In this document: piece after piece, positions 42,623-49,823 of the stretch
Layout: each line of letters opens with the position of its first letter
Numbering within the stretch: the first letter of the stretch is position 1
NCBI GenBank assembly: GCA_035934995.1
Contig: DASYXI010000019.1
Location: 1-49,823 of the forward strand
Length of the DNA: 49,823 bases
Direction: 5' to 3'
From: REEB95 sp035934995
GTDB lineage: Bacteria > Pseudomonadota > Alphaproteobacteria > ATCC43930 > CGMCC-115725
Translations under genes and position numbers: made by a program
Notes under the pieces: generated by a model
The model's input: the letters and a program-made list of their open reading frames with translations, nothing else
Told to the model about the DNA's origin: nothing
Database searches by the model: none

Positions 42623-43625
42623 GCCGCGCGCGGCGATCTTCGGCTGCGCCGGACTGACGCTGTCGGTTGCCGAGCGCGACTTCTTTCGCGCCGTCAATCC
42701 GGTGGGCTTCATCCTGTTCCAGCGCAATTGCGCCGATCCCGATCAGGTGCGCGCGCTGGTTGCGGCGTTGCGCGCGTGTGTCGGCACGGACGATGCGCCG
42801 GTGCTGATCGACCAGGAAGGCGGCCGCGTCGCGCGTCTCAAGCCGCCGCATTGGCGGAATTATCCGGCCGCCGCAACCTTGGCCGCCGCGCCGCGCGAGG
42901 CGAGCTTCCTCGCGGCGCGACTGATCGCCGACGATCTATCAGCGTTGGGAATCACGGTCGATTGCGCGCCGGTGCTCGATTTGGCGATCGCCGGCGCCGA
43001 CCCGATCATTGGCGACCGCGCCTACGGTGCCGCGCCGGCGACGGTCGCGGATTTCGGACGGGCCGCCTGCGAGGGGCTGTTGGCCGGCGGCGTGTTGCCG
43101 GTCATCAAGCACATTCCGGGACACGGCCGCGCGACCGTCGACAGCCACAAGGCGCTGCCGGTGGTTACGGCCGCCGCGCCGGAATTGGTTGAGAGCGATT
43201 TTGCACCCTTTCGCGCACTCCATGACATGCCGTGGGCGATGACGGCTCATATCGTCTATCAGGCGCTCGATCCCGACCGGCCCGCCACCCTGTCGCGGCG
43301 GCTGATTGACGAGACGATTAGGGCTAGCATTGGCTTCGACGGCGTGCTGATTTCTGACGATCTTTCGATGGCGGCGCTTCCCGGGACCTTGGCGGAGCGG
43401 GCGAAAGGCGCGCTCGACGCGGGATGCGACGTGGTTTTGCATTGCAATGGTGATCCGGTGGAAATGACGGCAATCGCGGGCTCGATCGGGCCTTTGACCC
43501 CGGCGGCACACCGCCGGCTCGCGCGCGGCGAGGCGCGACGGCGGGCGGCCGATCAGGGCGCCGTCGCGTTCGATCGCGCGGCGGCCGAGGCGCGACTCGA
43601 TGCCTTGCTCGGAGGCCGCGCATGA
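42594..43625 (+). CDS. nagZ: Beta-N-acetylhexosaminidase (glycoside hydrolase family 3)
   Basis: 343 residues. Motifs: FILFQRNCADPDQVRALV, LIDQEGGRVARLKPP, CAPVLDLAIAGADPIIGDRA, and the catalytic loop KHIPGHGRATVDSHKALP, in which His and Asp are the acid/base pair of NagZ. FDGVLISDDLSMAAL carries the nucleophile aspartate. It removes N-acetylglucosamine from muropeptides during cell-wall recycling. The start ATG at 42594 lies inside the SPOR gene's end; open frame to 42543 is not needed. Confidence 0.92.
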   Translation: MSPVSSSAREPRAAIFGCAGLTLSVAERDFFRAVNPVGFILFQRNCADPDQVRALVAALRACVGTDDAPVLIDQEGGRVARLKPPHWRNYPAAATLAAAPREASFLAARLIADDLSALGITVDCAPVLDLAIAGADPIIGDRAYGAAPATVADFGRAACEGLLAGGVLPVIKHIPGHGRATVDSHKALPVVTAAAPELVESDFAPFRALHDMPWAMTAHIVYQALDPDRPATLSRRLIDETIRASIGFDGVLISDDLSMAALPGTLAERAKGALDAGCDVVLHCNGDPVEMTAIAGSIGPLTPAAHRRLARGEARRRAADQGAVAFDRAAAEARLDALLGGRA

Positions 43626-44314
43626 TCTCGCCGCACGTCGCCGATTTCCTGAGCAAGGTCTCGATCCTCGCGCTGCCGGCGATTTTCGCCATCACGCTGC
43701 ACGAAGCGGCGCACGGCTACGTTGCGCTGCGGTGCGGGGACGACACGGCGCTGCGCGCCGGCCGCGTCACCTTCAATCCGCTGCGGCACATCGATCTGTT
43801 CGGCACCGTCCTCATGCCGTTGCTTTTGTTTTTCGCGACCGGGTTCCTCTTCGGCTACGCCAAGCCGGTGCCGGTCAATTTCAACCGGCTCAATCGGCCG
43901 CGCCGCGACATGGTATGGGTCGCGCTCGCTGGGCCGGCCGTCAACGTGTTGCTGTTGATTGTCTCGGCGTTGCTGTTCTTAGTCGTACCGTACCTACCAC
44001 CGTATTTTCAGGGGTGGTTCTTCGGCAATCTCGTCGTCTCCGTCGAGCTCAATTTCGTCTTGGCGGCGTTCAACATGATCCCGCTGCCGCCGCTCGACGG
44101 CGGGCGCGTCGCCGTCGGCATCCTGCCGGACGCGCTCGCCTTTCCGCTGGCGCGGATGGAGCGCTATGGCATGCCGATTCTGATCGGCGTGCTGATCTTG
44201 CTGCCGTTGGTTGGCGCGCATTACCAGCAGAATTGGAATTTGTTTGGCTACGTCGTCGACGGGCCGGTGAACTGGATCCTCGGCGCGATCGGCAAGATCA
44301 CGGGGGTCGGATGA
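43622..44314 (+). CDS. Site-2 protease family (M50) membrane metallopeptidase
   Basis: 230 residues with about five to six membrane segments. The zinc site is H-E-A-A-H in ITLHEAAHGYVALRCGDDTA, and the third ligand is the Asp of NMIPLPPLDGGRVAVGILP. This is a short M50B member like the YwhC group, with no PDZ domain; substrates are unknown. It overlaps nagZ by 4 nt (ATGA) and scpA by 4 nt. Confidence 0.9.
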   Translation: MISPHVADFLSKVSILALPAIFAITLHEAAHGYVALRCGDDTALRAGRVTFNPLRHIDLFGTVLMPLLLFFATGFLFGYAKPVPVNFNRLNRPRRDMVWVALAGPAVNVLLLIVSALLFLVVPYLPPYFQGWFFGNLVVSVELNFVLAAFNMIPLPPLDGGRVAVGILPDALAFPLARMERYGMPILIGVLILLPLVGAHYQQNWNLFGYVVDGPVNWILGAIGKITGVG

Positions 44315-45093
44315 CCGACGTCGAACCCTTCGAGATGGCGAAGCCCGAGCCGGTGCCCGGTGCCGATCTGGTCGTCGATCTCGAGGGCTATCAAGGGCCG
44401 ATCGATCTGCTGCTCAACCTGGCGCGCGAGCAGAAGGTCGATCTGCTGCAGATTTCGATCCTCAAGCTGGCGGATCAATATCTCGCGTTCATCTCGGCTG
44501 CGCGCAAACTCCGGCTCGAGATCGCCGCCGACTATCTGGTGATGGCGGCATGGCTCGCTTATCTCAAGTCGCGCCTGCTGCTGCCGCAGCCGCCGAGCGC
44601 CGGCGAGCCGAGCGGCGACGAGATGGCGGCAGCGCTGGCGCATCGGCTGAAGCGGCTTGAAGCGATGCAACAGGCGGCGACGCGGCTGTTCGCCCGGCCG
44701 CTGGTCGGTCGCGACGTGTTCCTGCGTGGCGCGCCCGAAGGTTTGCCGCGCACTTATCTGCCGGTATGGGGCGACACGCTTTACGATCTGCTGAAGGCGT
44801 ACGGCGACCAGAAGCTCCGGCACGAGGTCAGCGTGCTGCAGATCACGCCGACCGAGCTTTATTCGATGGATGAGGCGCTCGAACGCATGGCGCGCTTCCT
44901 CGGCCACATGCCGGATTGGCGGACGCTGATGAGTTTCCTGCCGCCCGATCTCGGTGACGGCTTGGTGCGTCGTTCGGCCATCGCCGCCACCTTCGCCGCA
45001 AGCCTCGAGCTGGTGCGTACCGGCAAGGTTCAGCTCCGGCAGGACAACGCCTTCGGCCCGATCTATCTTCGTAATCCGTCTTCTGAGGCCTAG
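44311..45093 (+). CDS. scpA: Segregation and condensation protein A
   Basis: 260 residues. The N-terminal signature is LEGYQGPIDLLLNLAREQKV, then DLLQISILKLADQYLAFISA and ADYLVMAAWLAYLKSRLLLP; a C-terminal winged helix follows. ScpA is the kleisin that links SMC heads with ScpB in chromosome condensation. It starts in an ATGA overlap with the M50 gene and scpB follows directly. Open frame upstream to 43600 is antisense-like filler within the M50 gene's other frame. Confidence 0.93.
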   Translation: MTDVEPFEMAKPEPVPGADLVVDLEGYQGPIDLLLNLAREQKVDLLQISILKLADQYLAFISAARKLRLEIAADYLVMAAWLAYLKSRLLLPQPPSAGEPSGDEMAAALAHRLKRLEAMQQAATRLFARPLVGRDVFLRGAPEGLPRTYLPVWGDTLYDLLKAYGDQKLRHEVSVLQITPTELYSMDEALERMARFLGHMPDWRTLMSFLPPDLGDGLVRRSAIAATFAASLELVRTGKVQLRQDNAFGPIYLRNPSSEA

Positions 45094-45786
45094 ATGAGCA
45101 TCGACCAATCCGATCCCCGCGCCGACCATTTGCGGCTGCTCGAAGCGCTGCTGTTCGCGTCGCAATCGCCCGTCGACGACGCGGCGATCAAGGCCCGGCT
45201 GCCGGCGGACGCCGACATTCCGTCGCTGATCGCCGAGCTGACCGAGCATTACAGCGGCCGCGGCGTGAACATCGTCGAGGCCGCCGGCGGTTGGACGGTG
45301 CGCACCGCGACCGACCTGGGACCGCGGCTCAAGCTGGTGCAGAAGATTTCGCGCAAGCTGTCGCGCGCGGCGATGGAAACGCTCGCCATCGTTGCCTATC
45401 ACCAGCCGGTGACGCGTGCCGAGATCGAAGACATCCGTGGCGTGGTGGTGTCGTCGGGCACGCTCGATTTGCTGATGGAGATTGGCTGGATCGGCCCGAA
45501 GGGCCGCCGCCAAACCGTCGGCCGGCCGGTGACCTGGGGCACGACCGATGCGTTCCTGCTGCATTTCGGTCTCGCCAATGCCGGCGATCTGCCCGGCATC
45601 GAAGAGCTCCGCGCCGCTGGCCTGATCGGCCCGCGGCCCGAAATGACGCTGGGCGAAACCGGCAAGCTTGCGGACTTGCCGATGGAAGGTGCCGAAGCGG
45701 CGGCTGACGAAGCCGAGCAAGCGGCCGAGGCGGAAGCCGAAGCCGAGGCGGCCGCCGAAGAGCTGGGTCGGGGCGCCCAGGACTGA
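45094..45786 (+). CDS. scpB: Segregation and condensation protein B
   Basis: 230 residues. Two winged-helix domains: LRLLEALLFASQSPVDDAAI near the start, and AMETLAIVAYHQPVTRAEIE plus DIRGVVVSSGTLDLLMEIGW in the second, followed by TTDAFLLHFGLANAGDLPGI. The last ~35 residues are a low-complexity Ala/Glu tail. It partners ScpA and SMC. The start codon immediately follows the scpA stop. tatB begins 1 bp after its stop. Confidence 0.93.
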   Translation: MSIDQSDPRADHLRLLEALLFASQSPVDDAAIKARLPADADIPSLIAELTEHYSGRGVNIVEAAGGWTVRTATDLGPRLKLVQKISRKLSRAAMETLAIVAYHQPVTRAEIEDIRGVVVSSGTLDLLMEIGWIGPKGRRQTVGRPVTWGTTDAFLLHFGLANAGDLPGIEELRAAGLIGPRPEMTLGETGKLADLPMEGAEAAADEAEQAAEAEAEAEAAAEELGRGAQD

Positions 45787-45787
45787 C

Positions 45788-46228
45788 ATGTTCGATTTCG
45801 CCTGGTCCGAACTCGCGCTCATCGGCGTGGTCGCCTTGGTGGTGATCGGCCCCAAGGACCTGCCGCGCGTGATGAAGAACGTCGCGTTCTGGGTGCGCAA
45901 GGCGCGCTCGATCGCGCGCGAGTTCCAGAACAGCCTCGAAGACATGGTGCACGACGCCGAGCTCGACGACGTCAAGCGCGACCTCGATGCGGCGACGCGT
46001 TTCAATTTCGACGAAGAGATGTCGCGGACCATCGATCCGCATGGCGAGCTCAAGCAATCGCTGTTGCCGCCCGACGCAACCACGCCGCCGGCAGAGCTGC
46101 CCAAGCCGGCTGAACCGTCGCCGCCGGATCAGGATCTGGCCGAGGCAGGGCGGGCCGTCCTGCCGCCCGATCGGCCGCAGGAACCCGACGTCGAGCCGCC
46201 GCCGCTCGACCGCTCGACGCCGTCATGA
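45788..46228 (+). CDS. tatB: Sec-independent translocase subunit TatB
   Basis: 146 residues. One N-terminal membrane helix with the TatB hallmark: MFDFAWSELALIGVVALVVI then GPKDLPRVM. An amphipathic helix (RKARSIAREFQNSLEDMVHD) and a proline-rich acidic tail follow. TatB forms the signal-peptide receptor with TatC, the next gene, which overlaps by 4 nt. tatA, normally between scpB and tatB in this cluster, is missing here. Confidence 0.92.
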   Translation: MFDFAWSELALIGVVALVVIGPKDLPRVMKNVAFWVRKARSIAREFQNSLEDMVHDAELDDVKRDLDAATRFNFDEEMSRTIDPHGELKQSLLPPDATTPPAELPKPAEPSPPDQDLAEAGRAVLPPDRPQEPDVEPPPLDRSTPS

Positions 46229-47058
46229 CCGACGATCCGCGCGAAGACGAGCTCGAAAAGGGCAAGATGCCGCTGTTCGAGCATTTGGTCGAACTGCGCA
46301 AGCGGCTGCTCTATTCGATCATCGCGTTCCTGATCCTGCTGGCGCCGTGCTGGTACTTCTCGCGCGAGATTTACGATTTCCTGGCGCGGCCGCTGGCGAT
46401 GGCGCTCGCCGGTCAAACCGGTCGGCATTTCATCTACACCGACCTGACCGAAGCGTTCTTCACCGATCTGCGTGTCGCGGTCTGGTCGGCGTTCTGTATC
46501 GCCTTTCCCTTCATGGCGACGCAGCTTTACCTGTTCGTCGCGCCCGGACTCTATAAGACCGAACGCAACGCCTTTTTGCCGTATCTGATCGCGTCGCCGA
46601 TTTTGTTCATTATGGGCGGCGCGTTGGTCTATTTCGTCATCTTCCCGGTCGCTTGGCGCTTCTTCCTCAGCTTCGAGCAGACGGGCGGCGTCGGCGTGTT
46701 GCCGGTCGAGATCGAGCCCAAGGTCAGCGAATATCTGACGCTGGTGATGCGGCTGATGCTTGCATTTGGCTTGGCGTTCCAGCTGCCGGTGCTGCTGACG
46801 CTGATGGCGCGCGTCGGCCTGGTAAGCTCGGCCGGTCTCGCATCGAAGCGCCGGTACGCTATTGTGCTGGTGTTCGTCGCCGCGGCCGTGCTGACGCCGC
46901 CGGATATCTTCAGCCAAGTGTCCCTGGCGGTGCCGTTGCTCGCCTTGTTCGAGATTTCGATTTACTGCTGCAAGATCGTCGAGAAGAAACGCGCCGAGCG
47001 CGAAGCCGCCGAAGAGGCCGCGCTCGGATCAAAGCCAAAAGACAAGGCCAAGACCTGA
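46225..47058 (+). CDS. tatC: Sec-independent translocase subunit TatC
   Basis: 277 residues with six membrane helices. Family residues: KMPLFEHLVELRKRLLYSII at the N-terminus with the conserved HLVELRKR, FPFMATQLYLFVAPGLYKTE, and AFGLAFQLPVLLTLMARVGL. TatC is the core receptor for twin-arginine signal peptides. It overlaps tatB and serS (4 nt and 1 nt). Confidence 0.95.
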   Translation: MTDDPREDELEKGKMPLFEHLVELRKRLLYSIIAFLILLAPCWYFSREIYDFLARPLAMALAGQTGRHFIYTDLTEAFFTDLRVAVWSAFCIAFPFMATQLYLFVAPGLYKTERNAFLPYLIASPILFIMGGALVYFVIFPVAWRFFLSFEQTGGVGVLPVEIEPKVSEYLTLVMRLMLAFGLAFQLPVLLTLMARVGLVSSAGLASKRRYAIVLVFVAAAVLTPPDIFSQVSLAVPLLALFEISIYCCKIVEKKRAEREAAEEAALGSKPKDKAKT

Positions 47059-48347
47059 TGCTCGACATCCGCTGGATCCGCGAAAATCCCGACGCGTTCG
47101 ACAAGGGCTTGGCGCGGCGCGGTCTCGCGCCGCTGTCGGCGCAGGTGCTGCATCTCGACAGGCATTGGCGCATGGCCCAGACCGCCGCCGAGCAGAACCA
47201 GGCGGCGCGCGGCAAGCTCGGCCAGGAAATGGCGGCGGCCAAGGCGAAAGGCGGCGACGCGGCGACGTTGATGCGCCAGATGACCGAAAGCAAGGAGAAG
47301 CAGGCGTTATTCGAAGCCGAAGCCACGCGCTGGCGCGAGGCGGTCGACGCCGCGCTGGCGCCCCTGCCGAATATTCCGGCTGACGATGTGCCCGACGGCA
47401 AGGACGCCGCCGGCAACAAGCTGCTGCGCGAGGTCGGCGCCAAGCCCAAGCTGACCTTCAAGCCCAAGGATCATGTGGCGCTCGGCGAGGCGCTCGGCGG
47501 CATGGATTTCGCGCGCGCCGCAAAAATTTCGGGCGCGCGGTTTGTCGTGCTGTCCGGTGGACTGGCGCGGCTGGCACGCGCACTTGGCCAGTTCATGCTC
47601 GATCTGCACACGCGCGAGTTCGGCTACACCGAAGTCGCGCCGCCATTGCTGGTGCGTGACGCGGCGGCGTTCGGCACCGGCCAGCTGCCGAAATTCGCCG
47701 ACGATTTGTTCCGCACGACGACGGGCTTGTGGCTGGTGCCGACCGCCGAAGTCTCGCTGACCAATCTCGTGCGCGAGGACATCGTCGACGAAGAGAAACT
47801 GCCGCTGCGCTACACCGCTTTGACGCCGTGCTTCCGCTCCGAAGCCGGCGCCGCCGGCAAGGACACGCGCGGCATGATCCGTCAGCATCAGTTCGACAAG
47901 GTCGAGCTGGTGTCGATCGCGCATCCCGACAAATCCACTGAAGAGCACGAACGCATGAACGGCTGCGCCGAGGAAGCACTGAAACGCCTCGGCCTGGCCT
48001 ATCGCGTCATGCTGTTGTGCGCCGGCGACATGGGCGCGGCGGCGCGCAAGACCTATGACATCGAAGTCTGGCTGCCGGGCGAGAACGGCGGCGCCGGCGC
48101 TTACCGCGAAATCTCATCGTGCTCCAACTGCGGCGATTACCAGGCGCGGCGTATGGATGCGCGCTGCAAGCCCAAGGGCGGGAAGGGCACGCGCTTGGTG
48201 CACACGCTCAACGGCTCCGGCCTTGCCGTCGGCCGCGCGCTGATCGCGGTGATGGAGAATTATCAGCGCGCCGACGGCTCGATCGCCGTACCGCCGGCGC
48301 TCAAGCCCTATATGGGTGGAATCGAGGTTATCGCCGGTGGCGTTTGA
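47058..48347 (+). CDS. serS: Seryl-tRNA synthetase
   Basis: 429 residues, class II. The N-terminal antiparallel coiled coil (about 30-105) binds tRNA. Catalytic motifs: motif 2 FRSEAGAAGKDTRGMIRQHQ and motif 3 NGSGLAVGRALIAVMENYQ. TAEVSLTNLVR and EISSCSNCGDYQARR also fit SerRS. The ATG overlaps the tatC stop (TGATG). Longer open frame upstream is inside tatC and not used. Confidence 0.97.
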   Translation: MLDIRWIRENPDAFDKGLARRGLAPLSAQVLHLDRHWRMAQTAAEQNQAARGKLGQEMAAAKAKGGDAATLMRQMTESKEKQALFEAEATRWREAVDAALAPLPNIPADDVPDGKDAAGNKLLREVGAKPKLTFKPKDHVALGEALGGMDFARAAKISGARFVVLSGGLARLARALGQFMLDLHTREFGYTEVAPPLLVRDAAAFGTGQLPKFADDLFRTTTGLWLVPTAEVSLTNLVREDIVDEEKLPLRYTALTPCFRSEAGAAGKDTRGMIRQHQFDKVELVSIAHPDKSTEEHERMNGCAEEALKRLGLAYRVMLLCAGDMGAAARKTYDIEVWLPGENGGAGAYREISSCSNCGDYQARRMDARCKPKGGKGTRLVHTLNGSGLAVGRALIAVMENYQRADGSIAVPPALKPYMGGIEVIAGGV

Positions 48348-49122
48348 TTTTCCGCCCGAGCTGCGACGCGCCCGCATTCTGGTCTCCAACGACGACGGCA
48401 TAGAGGCTCCCGGCCTCAAGCTGCTGGTCAAGCTGGCGCGATCGTTGTCCGACGATGTCTGGGTGTGCGCGCCCGAAACCGAGCAGAGCGGCGCCAGTCA
48501 TTCGCTGACAATTGCGCGGCCGTTGCGCATCCGGAAGCTCGGCGCCAAGCGCTATGCGGTTGACGGCACGCCGACCGATTGCGTGCTACTCGCGGTCAAC
48601 GGCTTCATGCGCGAGCGCAAGCCCGATCTGATGTTCTCGGGCATCAATGCCGGCGGCAACATGGGCGAAGACGTGATCTATTCCGGCACCGTTGCCGCCG
48701 CGCTCGAAGCGACGCTGCTCGGCGTGCCGGCCATCGCCTTCAGCCAACATGCGTCGAGTGGTGCGGATTTCTGCTGGCCGACCGCGGCGAGATATTTCCC
48801 GCGCGTCGTCCGTCGGCTTGTGGCACAGGGCTGGCCGAGCAACACGCTGGTCAACGTCAACTTTCCCGATTTGCCGCCGGCCAAGGTCAAGGGCATCGTT
48901 GTCACGGCGCAGGGACGGCGCAAAATCGGCGACAACCTCGTCGAGCGCCTCGATCCGCGCGGCCGGCCCTATTATTGGATCGGTCCGATGCGCGACGAGC
49001 AACGTACCCGCCGCGGTAGCGACGTCAAGGCGGTGGTAGACGGTTATGTCTCGGTGACGCCGGTGTTCTTCGATCTGACCAGCCGGCGCGTACTGACGCG
49101 CTTGCGCCGGGCGTTCCGATGA
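48337..49122 (+). CDS. surE: 5'-nucleotidase SurE
   Basis: 261 residues from a GTG at 48337 that overlaps serS by 11 nt (a GTG at 48316 is an alternative). Metal-binding ILVSNDDGIEAPG (two Asp at about 19-20), PETEQSGASHSLT, DGTPTDCVLLAV and FSGINAGGNMGEDVIYSGTV are all present. It dephosphorylates 5'-nucleotides. The serS-surE-pcm order is widely conserved in alphaproteobacteria. Confidence 0.95.
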   Translation: MAFDFPPELRRARILVSNDDGIEAPGLKLLVKLARSLSDDVWVCAPETEQSGASHSLTIARPLRIRKLGAKRYAVDGTPTDCVLLAVNGFMRERKPDLMFSGINAGGNMGEDVIYSGTVAAALEATLLGVPAIAFSQHASSGADFCWPTAARYFPRVVRRLVAQGWPSNTLVNVNFPDLPPAKVKGIVVTAQGRRKIGDNLVERLDPRGRPYYWIGPMRDEQRTRRGSDVKAVVDGYVSVTPVFFDLTSRRVLTRLRRAFR

Positions 49123-49790
49123 CGCCGGCTGCCGACAAATCCGAAGTCGCGCGGCTGATCCTGGAGCTGCGCGGCGAGGGCATCGCAGACCAGCGCGTGC
49201 TCAACGCCATCGAACGCACGCCGCGCGAACTGTTCGTGCCGGCGACCTTCCGCGAGCAGGCTTATGAGAACATCGCGCTGCCGATCGGCCACGGCCAGAC
49301 CATCAGCCAGCCTTATGTCGTGGCGCTGATGACCCAGGCGCTCGAGCTCAACGACCGGCACAAGGTGCTCGAGGTCGGCACCGGCTCGGGCTACCAGGCG
49401 GCGGTGCTGGCGCGGCTGTGCCGGCGCGTGCTGACCATCGAACGCCACCGCGCGCTGCTCAAGGAGGCCGAAGCGCGTTTTGCGAAGCTTCGGTTGCATA
49501 ACGTCACGACGCGGTTCGGCGACGGCACCAAAGGCTGGCCCGAGCACGAGACTTTCGATCGCATCATGGTGACGGCGGCGGCGGCCGCCTTGCCGACGAA
49601 CTTGCTCGAGAGCCTCGCCGAAAGCGGCGTTCTCGTCGCACCGGTCGGGCGCGAGCGGCGCGAGCAGCGCCTCATGCGCGTCCGCCGCATCGACGGCCAA
49701 TGCGTCACCGAGGACCTCGGCGCGGTGCTGTTCGTGCCGCTCGTCGCCGGCTTGCCGCGGGGCGCGGCGCAAGCCGATAGAGGGGACTAA
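49119..49790 (+). CDS. pcm: Protein-L-isoaspartate O-methyltransferase
   Basis: 223 residues, start overlapping surE by 4 nt. Standard PCMT motifs: RTPRELFVPATFREQAYENI, ALPIGHGQTISQPYVVALMT and the intact SAM motif VLEVGTGSGYQAAVLARL. It repairs isoaspartyl residues in aged proteins. It differs from the PCMT-like gene at 23614 by keeping the canonical SAM motif. The 33 bp left after its stop show nothing. Confidence 0.95.
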   Translation: MTPAADKSEVARLILELRGEGIADQRVLNAIERTPRELFVPATFREQAYENIALPIGHGQTISQPYVVALMTQALELNDRHKVLEVGTGSGYQAAVLARLCRRVLTIERHRALLKEAEARFAKLRLHNVTTRFGDGTKGWPEHETFDRIMVTAAAAALPTNLLESLAESGVLVAPVGRERREQRLMRVRRIDGQCVTEDLGAVLFVPLVAGLPRGAAQADRGD

Positions 49791-49823
49791 ATCGCGGTCG
49801 ACATAGCTATCCATCGTCCACGT

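Overview
The window reads as chromosomal DNA of a GC-rich alphaproteobacterium. The evidence is gene content and order. There is a PDH E2/lpdA/lipA/COQ10-type cluster, and PCMT, a TolC-family gene, a PopZ-type (DUF2497) gene and valS lie in a row. The long run dgt, argS, SPOR, nagZ, M50, scpA, scpB, tatB, tatC, serS, surE, pcm is also typical of the class, and there is a PEP-CTERM protein of the 'PEPATW' type. No genus can be named from sequence alone. Most of the window is ordinary core genome with tightly packed, often overlapping genes. Two stretches differ from it: an insertion element at 5315-7767 and a lower-GC two-gene cassette at 31200-32880.

Layout. 1-2945: end of a dihydrolipoamide acyltransferase, lpdA, lipA and a START-fold ubiquinone-binding protein. 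2930-5279 (minus): PilZ protein and modC-modB, without modA. 5315-7767: a complete 2,453-bp IS1595-family element with 27/32 matched terminal inverted repeats and a perfect 8-bp target duplication (CCAATCAT). It carries a transposase, an HNH protein, two small ORFs and a decayed tRNA-Asp-like sequence. Removing it restores an inverted repeat resembling a ModE operator just upstream of modB. 7803-11583: metC, an ArsR regulator with a double-SRPBCC protein, and a rubrerythrin-VIT1 type membrane protein. 11768-18210: a TetR regulator followed by a complete tripartite RND efflux operon. 18288-23173: small membrane protein, sseA-cysK sulfur genes, a possible small lipoprotein, a Nudix hydrolase, a 2OG-Fe(II) oxygenase and a methyltransferase. 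23275-23477: tRNA-Asn and tRNA-Cys.

23614-31210: PCMT, TolC-family protein, PopZ-type protein, Rid protein, valS, isochorismatase-like hydrolase, GYD protein and greB. 31200-32880: a phosphoribosyltransferase-like protein translationally overlapped with a NADAR/YbiA-type N-glycosidase, inserted between greB and ilvD. This is the best candidate for an undescribed system, because both proteins have folds that act on ribosyl N-glycosidic chemistry and such gene pairs occur in conflict or defence islands. 32985-35865: ilvD and a lysine-2,3-aminomutase-like radical SAM protein. 36014-37517: a PagL-like outer-membrane protein and a PEP-CTERM protein, with a notable three-way-junction inverted repeat between them. 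37562-38707 (minus): erpA-xthA. 38866-49790: the long plus-strand cluster from dgt to pcm, linking tRNA charging, envelope recycling, chromosome segregation and Tat export. tatA is absent from its usual place.

All functional calls rest on reading motifs and recalled family features. No alignment or database search was run.
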